Shown here piece after piece: positions 55,620 to 64,000 of a stretch of DNA of 64,000 bases. Each line of letters starts with the position of its first letter. Position 1 is the first letter of the stretch. The notes under the pieces were generated by a model. The model was given only the letters and a program-made list of their open reading frames with translations. It made no database searches and had not been told where the DNA came from. The stretch covers positions 617,871-681,870 of the forward strand of contig NMRA01000172.1 in NCBI GenBank assembly GCA_002633005.1, in the 5' to 3' direction. The translations under genes and the position numbers were made by a program. The stretch is from Phoronis australis. Lineage: Eukaryota > Phoronida > Phoronidae.

Positions 55620-58250
55620 ATGTGCACGCCATTCCTACTTCAATGTGTTATTTTAGCTAGTGTGTTTGTTTGGATAAAACCGGAACTTCCCTCATTATAT
55701 GGTTGCGGCAACAAAACTGCTTATGATGTTGAACATTATACTTCTCGGACAACAAAATGTTTGAAAGATTTGCCGTTTCTTACATGTCGGGCTGATTTAT
55801 GCGGCTCAGCTGTTCAACAACCAGGTGGAAAAGGATCTAAAAAAGGAGCAAAACCGTTTAAACCAGGTGCACCATCACACCGCATTCCATTGTGCTCATG
55901 TGACTCTTTGTGCATCGGGTATGGCGATTGTTGTCTAGATTTCTTGACCAATTGTCCAGATCGTGCGAAAGACGTTATTCCAACGGAATGCTTTGAAGTG
56001 GTAACCTCTTCAAAGATTTACTCTACACTCATGGTGAACAACTGCCCAAATGACTTCCAAGATGACAAGATTGCTAGAGCTTGTTTGAACACTGACGAAT
56101 CTGTGGTGAGCAGAATTCCAGTGAGAGACAATGTAACCGGAATACAATACAGAAATCTCTTTTGTGCTCAGTGCCACGGAGTTAAGAATGTGCTGTTTTG
56201 GAAATTTAATCTCACGTGTTATGAAAAGTCTGAAAGTGCTACTGAAAGCAGTCTTAAAGAATTTCTGCATCGCTTGAATGACCCTCTTTGCAATTTGACC
56301 ATGGAAGATCCAGACGGCTCATACCGTTACTGTCATTCAAAAGTTGTCCGTGATTGTCCTCGTGGCTGCAAGTCAAATGAGTTGGTAAAACTCTGTCGAT
56401 CTTCGCCATCATTGTTCGTGAAGATTAATGAAAGATACTACAAAAATTACTACTGTGCACTTTGCAATGACCCGCAAAACGTAGCTGGCATGACTTGCAG
56501 TGCCACAGCGTCGCCAGAACACTCTGTTATTCCAAAGCCGTCTAAACCTATCCTGTGGAAATTTTCATTCTCACTACTTCTTGATGTGAATAATATTGGA
56601 AAAATTCATGTCGATTTGTCCGAATCTTTAGGTTTGAGAACAAAAGACAGCACCGCCTCCATAGCCGAGTGTGATTCGATTAATCTCACGGAATGCAGGT
56701 TTTCAAGCTGTCAAAAAGACTATATCTTGCAAAACGGAGAGTGTGTTCCTCACTATGCACTATCGTCCGTGCAAATAAACATACAGTATATTCCATCTCA
56801 CGGCAACGGCGTCGATACGGAAATAGGAAGTAAAAGATTTACGAGGGGAACCATGCCCTTTATTGTGAAAGGCCTGGAGAAGTTGTTTGACATAAACTCG
56901 AAACCCAGCTTCAAACTAAGCGTGGAAAATCACTTATTTGGAAGTAATTACTCAACCAATCAGATTCTTCTGGACATAACGTTCATGCAGCGAATAAACA
57001 AAAACAACTGCCTTTCACAGAAAAAACATAAAGCAACGATGTACGAAAACTTGACATCTCTCGTGAAATCGCTATTTTCATCCAAAGGGCTTGGCCCTGT
57101 GCTATCAATATCCCTGAATGCGAGTAATTGTTTGCCAGCAAATACCAAGTATAACGAATCAATGAACTCCTGGTATAGCTCATTGAACGAATGTACCAAC
57201 AAGACCGTTTATAAAGGTGACTTCAGTGTAGTAAGCAATGGTTACGTATTTCTACGTGATTTTGGTGGATCGGTGCCTAAAGCGGATGTGCGTAAGGTGA
57301 ACGATTCCTTGATCGTCTGTCTCGACAATATCCAAACACATGCTGGGAAAACGTCGGCTTTAGGAATACTGACAATTGTGTGCTTTTCTTTTTCTGAAGT
57401 GTTTCTTCTAATTCGCATCCTCCTCCAACCATTCTGCTCCGTGTATCATACATTTCCGGGAAAACTCCAGTTTTGCTTAACTTTACAGTTATTCCTGGCT
57501 GGTCTGTTCTTCCTTCTACGCCCAGTGGTAAGCGTTATTCCCTGGTTGTGTGAAACGTTTGCAGCCCTCACTCAGTGGGCTTATCTTTCGGTATTCGCGT
57601 GGAAAAATGTGATTGCCGTAGACACGTGGTCTACGTTTCATTTGACAATACGTCATGCGCCTCAAAATGATCGCCGACGTCTGCTCGTGTCCTGGTGTTA
57701 CGCCATTCTTGTACCTGCCGCAGTAACTATTCTATCAGTTGTCCTTGACTTTTCTGATGTCGAAACTAGTTTTCAACCCAATTTTGTCCACGGTGAACTC
57801 TGCTGGTTCACAGAAAGGAACGCATTTTTGATTTTATTTGTTGCTCCTATGACAGTTTTTGTTTTATCTAATATCATCATGTATTGCCTTATGGCACATT
57901 TTCTTTACAAGACACTTAAAATATCCAAGAATATTGCAAGCTCCAAAAAAATTTCTACAAAGTTAGAGTTCAAAGTGTATTTGAAATTGTTCATTCTCCT
58001 GGGAATGACGTGGATTTTCGGTTTCATTGCCATGGCAGCAAACAATGAGATTGTCTGGTATATTTTTACAGTGCTCAATGCGAGCCAAGGCTTGTTCATC
58101 TTCGTCGCGTTTGTTTGTACACGTCGCGTCTTGAATGCATTAGGATTAGGAAAAACAACTGGCCTGTCTAACCAAACATTTTCACCAAAATCTGCTTCCA
58201 CGTCAACAAGGTCGTTAGGAAACAAAGAAATCTGTTCGACGCAACTGTGA
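55620..58250 (+). CDS. SMB-like/7TM secretin-methuselah-type receptor, paralogue B (complete)
   Basis: 876 residues in one exon. The frame is open back to an ATG at 55467, but a conserved splice acceptor at 55563 and the paralogue's start both favour ATG 55620. Residues 1-25 look like a signal peptide (MCTPFLLQCVILASVFVWIK). Residues 92-112 hold CSCDSLCIGYGDCCLDF, a somatomedin-B-like cysteine module. A cysteine-rich ectodomain with many N-x-S/T sites runs to about 575. Helix 1 is near 577-600 (LGILTIVCFSFSEVFLLIRI), helix 6 contains LKLFILLGMTWIFGF, and helix 7 contains NASQGLFIFVAFVC near 825. These are secretin/methuselah-type patterns. The cytoplasmic tail is about 40 residues and Ser/Thr-rich. 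No GPS cleavage motif was seen. Inferred role: cell-surface GPCR with unknown ligand. An AATAAA lies at about 58467. Confidence 0.93.
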   Translation: MCTPFLLQCVILASVFVWIKPELPSLYGCGNKTAYDVEHYTSRTTKCLKDLPFLTCRADLCGSAVQQPGGKGSKKGAKPFKPGAPSHRIPLCSCDSLCIGYGDCCLDFLTNCPDRAKDVIPTECFEVVTSSKIYSTLMVNNCPNDFQDDKIARACLNTDESVVSRIPVRDNVTGIQYRNLFCAQCHGVKNVLFWKFNLTCYEKSESATESSLKEFLHRLNDPLCNLTMEDPDGSYRYCHSKVVRDCPRGCKSNELVKLCRSSPSLFVKINERYYKNYYCALCNDPQNVAGMTCSATASPEHSVIPKPSKPILWKFSFSLLLDVNNIGKIHVDLSESLGLRTKDSTASIAECDSINLTECRFSSCQKDYILQNGECVPHYALSSVQINIQYIPSHGNGVDTEIGSKRFTRGTMPFIVKGLEKLFDINSKPSFKLSVENHLFGSNYSTNQILLDITFMQRINKNNCLSQKKHKATMYENLTSLVKSLFSSKGLGPVLSISLNASNCLPANTKYNESMNSWYSSLNECTNKTVYKGDFSVVSNGYVFLRDFGGSVPKADVRKVNDSLIVCLDNIQTHAGKTSALGILTIVCFSFSEVFLLIRILLQPFCSVYHTFPGKLQFCLTLQLFLAGLFFLLRPVVSVIPWLCETFAALTQWAYLSVFAWKNVIAVDTWSTFHLTIRHAPQNDRRRLLVSWCYAILVPAAVTILSVVLDFSDVETSFQPNFVHGELCWFTERNAFLILFVAPMTVFVLSNIIMYCLMAHFLYKTLKISKNIASSKKISTKLEFKVYLKLFILLGMTWIFGFIAMAANNEIVWYIFTVLNASQGLFIFVAFVCTRRVLNALGLGKTTGLSNQTFSPKSASTSTRSLGNKEICSTQL

Positions 58251-58322
58251 AATCAGTACCTGAGAAGTAACCCGTGTAGTGCGTTCAAGTATGTGGATAG
58301 TAGCAGTGTTTGGACTTAACAC

Positions 58323-58456
58323 GGGCGGCGCACCGTAGTGTACTGTGGAGCTATAGCCTCCACTATTTTCAGTGATGCGCCGCCCATGATTTATAGACGG
58401 TGCACCACAGGGGGGCTGGGTGATTTAGCCCCCAAGTTTTCAGTGGTGCGCCGCCC
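58323..58456. repeat. Twin palindromic mini-elements, GGGCGGCGCACCA family
   Basis: Two blocks, 58323-58385 and 58397-58456, about 11 bp apart. Both have inverted ends (GGGCGGCGCACC...GATGCGCCGCCC; ACGGTGCACCAC...GTGGTGCGCCGCCC) and CTATTTTCAGTG/AGTTTTCAGTG before the right end. They lie immediately 3' of the receptor gene, within its likely 3' untranslated region. Confidence 0.75.
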
Positions 58457-58459
58457 ATG

Positions 58460-59251
58460 CTTCAGGAAATAAATGTGCTGGCCCGCAGGGTCAGAAGTGT
58501 GAAAATTTACTGGCCCATGTGCCAAGTTAACTTATAAAAATCACTGGCCCAGCCGCAAATTCAGTGGCCCCGGGACAGCGTGTATTTCAAACACTTGAAC
58601 GCAGCATGCTTTATGAAACATCATGAGCATGCAACAGAATATCGTATGTTACCGTGCGTTAACGAGCTTTACATGGAATATATACATATATAGTATACAT
58701 GTAGTGCTCAATTAATAGTAAAGTTGTGCTTAACACAGATGTAAAAGAACGTGTTAGCCTAACTATCAGTTTTGAGTTGAAGGTACACGAATAGTCACTG
58801 ATTTCTTTGTACTAAAGCGTTTGGATTTCTCAAATGTTGCATAGAAATTGTCTTGTTCTAGCTGCACTGATTTTTTGATGGCTGGAGCATCCGTGACAAG
58901 TCTACTCGAACATTGTGCTTTGCGATATCAGCGGCAAAAGAGTACGAAGACTTGCACTCACGGACTAGCGTGAACCTCTCCAATCGAATGATCAGATACG
59001 GTCTCAGTTTGCTAACCTTAGTAATACGTATGGAAAATCACTTTTATTGTAAGGTTGCCAGAAATTAGATTACAGCTGTAATGTTTCATTTCTCTAAAAC
59101 CTTAGTGATTTCACTCTTAAATGTCATAGTTAGTAAACAGCTGATTACGCTTTGTTGAACTTTTTGTTTTTTGTAGTAACGTGTTAGTCCGTTAATTCTG
59201 TACGGTTACCTTTTGCTTTCTGTTATTGGTCATCGTTATATTTCTACTTTA

Positions 59252-59255
<4 letters not shown>
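58460..59255. other. No gene recognised
   Basis: Begins with CTGGCCCGCAGG/CTGGCCCATG/CTGGCCCAGCC, a thrice-repeated CTGGCCC word at 58480-58570. The remainder is AT-rich with no coding support. Confidence 0.45.

Positions 59256-59327
<72 letters not shown>
59256..59327. repeat. (CA)n microsatellite
   Basis: About 35 uninterrupted CA units followed by TATATAT. Confidence 0.97.
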
Positions 59328-59333
<6 letters not shown>

Positions 59334-59635
59334 TTATCCCACAGGCGTTGAATCTGTCGAGGAAAATACGGCCATGTAATAGTGTATCCTGTATTCACCT
59401 CCTGCACTACTTTTAACAGTGCCCTCTGTACTCAAAAGTGGAAAGTACAAAATTAGGTCTGTGTGGACTACGGCGTCAGTAACCAGCTCTATTATCAACC
59501 TTCCCAAAATAGTTTCAAGTAATAAAACTGCAGCAGTATAAATAACACTCAACGTGCAATCAGGTCCAAAATTTAACAGCTGGTACAAAACTGTTCATTA
59601 TATGGTACTATTGTCTCAGTTTCATTTGCTGAGAT

Positions 59636-59664
59636 ACAGCGTCTGCAACTGACTCAGACGCTGT
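59636..59664. repeat. 10-bp-stem hairpin near the LINE 5' end
   Basis: ACAGCGTCTG, a nine-base spacer, then CAGACGCTGT. It lies about 125 bp upstream of the LINE ORF1 start and may belong to its 5' untranslated region. Confidence 0.6.
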
Positions 59665-59788
59665 AACTACGGAAACCTAGGCGGCCACAAAAATAATGAA
59701 GCTCTATAGGTGGCGCTTCGAAACATGGCGGGTGTGTTTTAGAATTCGAGAACATAGCCTGCAAAAATATAAGCCCTGAAGCCTAACT

Positions 59789-60524
59789 ATGGAAGCGAAC
59801 ACATTTATTCAAGGCATGAAATCTGCACTCCAGGACTCGGATATAAAGGGACTGTTCATAGAAATGTTTGAACGTACTCTCGAAGCCTGTCTTCACTTAA
59901 CCGAGGGATTTTAAAGATATGCTACAAAAACAACAGGACGAAATTGACAGTCTAAATAGAAAGGTGAGCGAACTGGAGGAGCGTTTAGACGACAGCGACC
60001 AATATTCCAGACGAAACTGCCTGATAATACAGGGTGTAGAGGAAAATAAGGGGGAGAACACTGAGGGGCTAGTCTTAAACATAGCCAAGAAGTTGGAAGT
60101 TGACCTTCCTGTAACTGAATTAGACCGCACCCACAGGCTGGGTGCTTTTACCAGAGATGCCAGAGGTAAAGCTAGACCGATCATCGCTAAGTTTACTAGT
60201 TATCGTAAGCGAACAGGATTTCTGAAGAAAAGATCGACACTTGCGGTTAAACAGATGGATCAAGGGCGTGCCTCGGTGCAAAAAATATATATCAATGAAA
60301 ACCTCACAAAGAGGAAAGCTGCTATTTTTGCAGAGTGTCGCAGATTAGTGAAACAGGGACACATCAAGTTGGCATATGTGAGAGATGGGAAGATCTTCAT
60401 CAAGAAGATGAACGATTCTTATCAAGAAATGATGCGAATGGAACAAGTAAACGAGTTTGTGGAAGGTCTGTGGAAGAGTCAGCGCCAGACGCCAACGCCG
60501 GGACGGGTTTTGAACTGTGAGTAA
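59789..60524 (+). pseudogene. LINE ORF1 (L1 ORF1p-like) with one frameshift
   Basis: The likely original start is ATG 59789 (MEANTFIQGMKSALQDSDIK). A one-base change near 59900 moves the frame, after which 201 codons are open from 59919. They begin LQKQQDEIDSLNRKVSELEE, a heptad coiled coil over roughly the first 35 residues. YSRRNCLIIQGVEE opens the RRM-like domain of L1 ORF1p (transposase_22 family), with LDRTHRLG and ARPIIAKFTSYRKR following. The C-terminal domain reaches 60524. By analogy it binds element RNA and trimerises through the coil. Apart from the frameshift it is well preserved. Confidence 0.85.
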
Positions 60525-61283
60525 AATGACGGCGTATGGTTACTTAATTGAGGTAGTCGTGCGGAATTGGGTTAATATTTTAGGCGGCGTTTAAATGTTT
60601 TGTATTAAATGCGTTTGCGTAGAATATCAGTGTTATCTCGTAATTTGATACTAGTACTTTTACATGTATTTCATGTTAATCTGGTGTTTCAGTTTCTCTA
60701 TTCAGCTATCTGCTTATTGAATTGCATTTTTTAAAATTTTAGTTCCTATTTGAATCTTTTCCTGGGCTAGTTATCTCTCGTAATTACGAGCTTTAAGCTG
60801 ATTTTTTCTTTGTGCCAATGCTGAACATCTGGTAGTGACTAATTCAGGGTTGTAACCAATGGCTTCTGCTCACATGCAGTGTTTTCTATTGTTCTTCTAT
60901 TGTTCTTCCTTTGGATTGCCATTCCATGGGGTATACCTTTATAACTACAGTAACTAGTCAAATACCCCGGGCTTTAGCATGCATAGGATGACTGTCGATG
61001 CGGGCTGCCTTCTCAGATTCAGGGCACCTGGCGTCTGCGGTATATGTTGTGGGTGCTGTTACAGCTCACTCATTTAATGCTTGTTTTTCTTTTTTGTCTT
61101 GATAGCTTTTTGTCCATAGTGTTTCTTCTCTTATACGAGTTTTTATGTTCAACACTGTGCAAATATTCACTGGTAGCATGTGCAGAAAAATTAATCAAAT
61201 CCAATTAAATACGTTAAATGTTTAATGTTACTGAGAGCAGTACTTGAATTTAGTCGTGGTCCACAAATTAAATTTCAACAAGA
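60525..61283. other. LINE inter-ORF spacer
   Basis: No open frame of note and no domain. TTCTATTGTTCTTCTATTGT is a short direct repeat at about 60886-60910. Confidence 0.5.
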
Positions 61284-64000
61284 ATGGAAATTAAAATACT
61301 TTCTTTAAACTGTCAGGGACTTGGAGATTCCGGGAAAAGACTTGATGTTTTAAAGTACCTTAAAGATAAGTCATACAATATTTATTGTCTTCACGATACC
61401 CATTTTGTGAAGGCTTTGGAGGATCAAGTCCAATTACAGTGGGGATTTTCCTGCTATTTCAGTTCATTCAAGAGCAATGCAAGAGGTGTTGCAATAATGC
61501 TGAGTAATAATTTTGAACATCAAATACACGGTTGGAGAGGTGACAAAAGTGGGAATTATATATTACTTGATATAGCAATGGAGGGAGAGAGAATTACGCT
61601 TGTAAACTTGTATGGTCTAAACGAGGACAAAAGTGACTTTTTTCGAACCTTTTTAAGGAAATTGAGGAGGTGGGTAATGAAAAAATTATTGCATGTGGGG
61701 ATTTCAATCTTATTTTAGACCACTATAAAGACGCGATACTATAAGCAACGCAATAATCCAAATGCCAGTGAGAAATTAAAAGAACAAATGCAAATGTGGG
61801 ACCTCGTAGATCCATTTAGGGAATTCCAGCCGAATTTAAACCGTTATACAGGGAGAAGCAAAAACCCTATAAAGCAGGCGAGACTGGACTTTTTCTTACT
61901 TTCAAAAAATTTACTTCACTGTGTGTGTAAAATTAACATAATAAACATCAGATCAGATCATTCAAGTGTGCTATTGAGTGTTAAATTTAAAGAAATCTTA
62001 AGAGGGAAAGGCCTTTGGAAATTCAACAATTCCCTGTTGGATGACTTGGAATGTACTAAAAAGATTAAAGAAAAAATACTGTGGTGAAACGTCAGTATGC
62101 TGTTCCAGTTTACAATCATCAAATGATCGATACAATTTGTAACAGTGAAGTTCAATTCGTAATTAATGACCAGTTGTTCTTAGACGTTCTGTTTATGGAA
62201 AGCCGTAACACCACTATAGACTACTCAATAAGAAAGAAGAAAAAACACATCAATTATGAACGTGTTTTAGAAGAAGCCATTAAAAGGCTGGAAAGCAAAG
62301 ACAACCTGACTGAAGGTGATCTAACAACTTTTGAAGAAAAAAGACCAATTTACAAGAATTAAGAAGAAACATTTTGAAGGGCTATGTTGTCCGATCAAGA
62401 GCAAACTGGATTGAAAGTGGAGAACGCCCGACCAAATATTTTTGCAACTTAGAATCAAGGATTTTTTAGTAAATTGAAAATGTCCACAACTCAAGGGACT
62501 GGGATTATTACATGTATTCCAAAACCAGACAAGCCGAAACAGTTTCTGAAAAACTGGGGACCAATAACATTACTGAACAGTGTATACAAACTGGCTTCGG
62601 GATGCGTTGCAAACAGAATTTAAAAAGTTCTAGATAAACTGATTTCAAATACCCAAACTGGATTTATTAAAGGAAGATTCATGGCTGAGAACACAAGACT
62701 AATTTATGATATTATGAAGTATACAGACAAACACAACATTCCAGGACTACTTGAGTTGTTAGATTTTGAGAAGGCTTTTGATATTGTTTCCTGGGACTTT
62801 ATATTCAAAGTCCTGAATAATTTCAATTTCAAAGCCAATATCATTCGATATATAAGAGCTTTTTATAATAAACCAATTGCCCGTGTTATACAAAATTGAT
62901 TTCTGTCAGACAACTTCATACTAGAACGCGGATGTCGACAAGGTGATCCTCTCTCCCCTTATATTTGTATTTTGTGTGCTGAAATTTTGCCCATATTGAT
63001 TAAACATGATCCTGACGTGAAAGGTATTAAAATCGGCGACGAAGACTTCGTTATAACACAATACGCAGATGACACAACTTTCACGTTAGACGGAACTCCA
63101 AGATCCCTGGCAGCACTTATGAACAACCTAGAGTTCTATGCAGGGATGTCGGGGCTGAAGATAAACTATTCTAAGACAAAAGTAGTGTTTATTGGAAGTA
63201 GAAAATTCTCTCAAGAAGTGTTTCACCGCACGCGTTGGAAACTAAAATGGGGTGACGTTGATTTTAAGCTTCTGGGTATTAATTTCAGCGTGAACTTGGA
63301 TACCATGTCCAAACATAACTTTGATGCAAAAATAATGGACATGAAGAGTTTGATTAATATATGGTCTCGTAGAAAGCTGACTATCTTTGGAAAGGTCACA
63401 TTATTAAAAACACTTGTGCTTCCAAAAATTATACATCTACTAATGCTGCTCCCAATGATACTACTTTTGAGGATATTGAAACTTTGTTTTTTAAATTCAT
63501 TTGGGACGGAAACCTGATAAAATAAAAAGAGGAGTACTCATTAAATCCATAGAAGAGGGTGGATTAATGATGATTGATGTCAAAAAATTTAATATATCTT
63601 TAAAAATTTCATGGATTAGAAGATTCTTTTTAACAACATCCCCATGAACTTATGTGTTGCAAAAAGATATCGGGCTTACTAGAGATGGAATGTTGAACTA
63701 TGGAGACTATAGATTAACTAGATCGGATAATTGTAACTCTTTTTGAGCAGAACGCTTCCAGTATTGGAGCCTTTTAATTCACAAACAAACTATTTCAGGT
63801 CACGAAGATGCGGTGTCAATTAATGTATGGGCCAACAGTAGTATAATGGTGGAATACAGCCCTTGTATTTATGAGTCATTCGTTGAAAAAGGTATAATAC
63901 ATGTGGTGTGAACGATTTTTAGACTGGAATGGTAACTTCTACACCTTTGAAAGTTTCCAGACGATTCATCAGATTAATGTCAACTTTCTCAAATATTATT
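61284..64000 (+). pseudogene. LINE ORF2: endonuclease and reverse transcriptase (many frameshifts)
   Basis: The endonuclease begins MEIKILSLNCQGLGDSGKRL (61284). The Asn and the QETH-like HDTHF box are present, CGDFNLILD follows a frameshift at about 61655, and RSDHS at about 61950 is the final catalytic box. After stops near 62085 and 62360 and an apparent deletion around 62460-62510, the RT shows QTGFIKGRFMAENTRLIYDI, LDFEKAFDIVSWDF, a stop at about 62897, CRQGDPLSPYIFIL, QYADDTTF (intact YADD, about 63060) and LGINFSV. A further frameshift near 63515 precedes EEGGLMMIDVKKFN. The zinc-binding end is beyond the window. It would have driven target-primed reverse transcription; this copy cannot. 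Confidence 0.85.

Larger units (their letters stand above)
59670..64000 (+). mobile_element. Tx1/L1-like LINE, two ORFs, degenerate, 3' end beyond window
   Basis: Order is ORF1 (coiled coil plus RRM-like domain), then ORF2 (endonuclease then reverse transcriptase), all on the plus strand. Both ORFs carry frameshifts and stops, so this copy is inactive. The ORF1-ORF2 spacer (60525-61283) is about 760 bp with no coding content, long for this clade, and may hold an insertion. The element is the longest LINE copy in the window and gives the reading order for the fragments at 14.2, 16.2, 28.95 and 35.0 kb. Confidence 0.85.

Noticed and set aside
55905-58225. Minus-strand frames inside receptor gene B (for example 56270-56010, 58225-57905), and plus-strand frames inside receptor gene A (for example 1783-2175)
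   Set aside because: They are antisense shadows of the intact receptor coding frames.
59213-59416. Thr-His repeat protein
   Set aside because: Translation of the (CA)n microsatellite.

Overview
This is a eukaryotic, AT-rich window from an animal genome, most likely a marine invertebrate and plausibly an anthozoan cnidarian such as a stony coral or anemone. That placement rests on the style of the receptor genes, the mix of Tx1/L1-like and CR1/Jockey-like LINEs, DIRS/Ngaro-like, pogo-like and THAP/TTAA DNA elements, and the many TACATGTA palindromes. It is an inference, not an identification. There are no operons, CRISPR arrays or prokaryotic signals.

Host genes. Only two well-supported host coding regions are visible, and they are paralogues in opposite orientation about 53 kb apart. 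One runs on the minus strand off the left edge (2415 to 1, 805 open codons). The other is complete on the plus strand (55620-58250, 876 residues). Both encode secreted-N-terminus, cysteine-rich receptors with a somatomedin-B-like motif and a secretin/methuselah-type seven-helix domain. Both coding regions are uninterrupted, and each is preceded at a matching position by a 3' splice acceptor, so each probably has a separate 5' untranslated exon.

The roughly 53 kb between them is mostly decayed mobile DNA. From left to right: a truncated THAP/TTAA (Kolobok-like) element at 5.2-5.9 kb; a 32-bp minisatellite at 9.2 kb; a minus-strand CR1/Jockey-like LINE at 10.7-12.8 kb split by about 1.2 kb of unrelated DNA; Tx1/L1-like RT and endonuclease relics at 14.2 and 16.2 kb; an unassigned minus-strand coding relic at 21.6-22.6 kb; a minus-strand LINE endonuclease and C-terminal zinc motif at 22.9-24.0 kb; an inverted repeat pair at 25.2/28.8 kb around a 132-N gap; a dimeric satellite array at 32.6-33.65 kb; a LINE C-terminus at 35.0-35.7 kb; a tyrosine-recombinase retroelement end at 36.1-38.15 kb; a pogo/Tigger-like transposon at 40.05-41.82 kb; a SWIM zinc-finger relic at 42.6-43.1 kb; a longer THAP/TTAA element at 46.07-49.04 kb; a nested palindromic foldback element at 50.1-50.9 kb; a tRNA-derived SINE-like head at 51.1 kb; and a GC-rich-cored inverted-repeat element at 53.5-53.9 kb. 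After the right-hand receptor gene come twin palindromic mini-elements, a (CA)n tract, and a degenerate two-ORF Tx1/L1-like LINE that runs off the right edge.

Two single-N positions (47300 and 53753) each separate a sequence from its own near-copy. They look like unmerged contig overlaps rather than real tandem duplications. The most interesting material is the receptor pair, whose ectodomains have diverged much more than the 7TM region, the THAP/TTAA element family with its convergent second ORF, and the nested palindromic foldback element.
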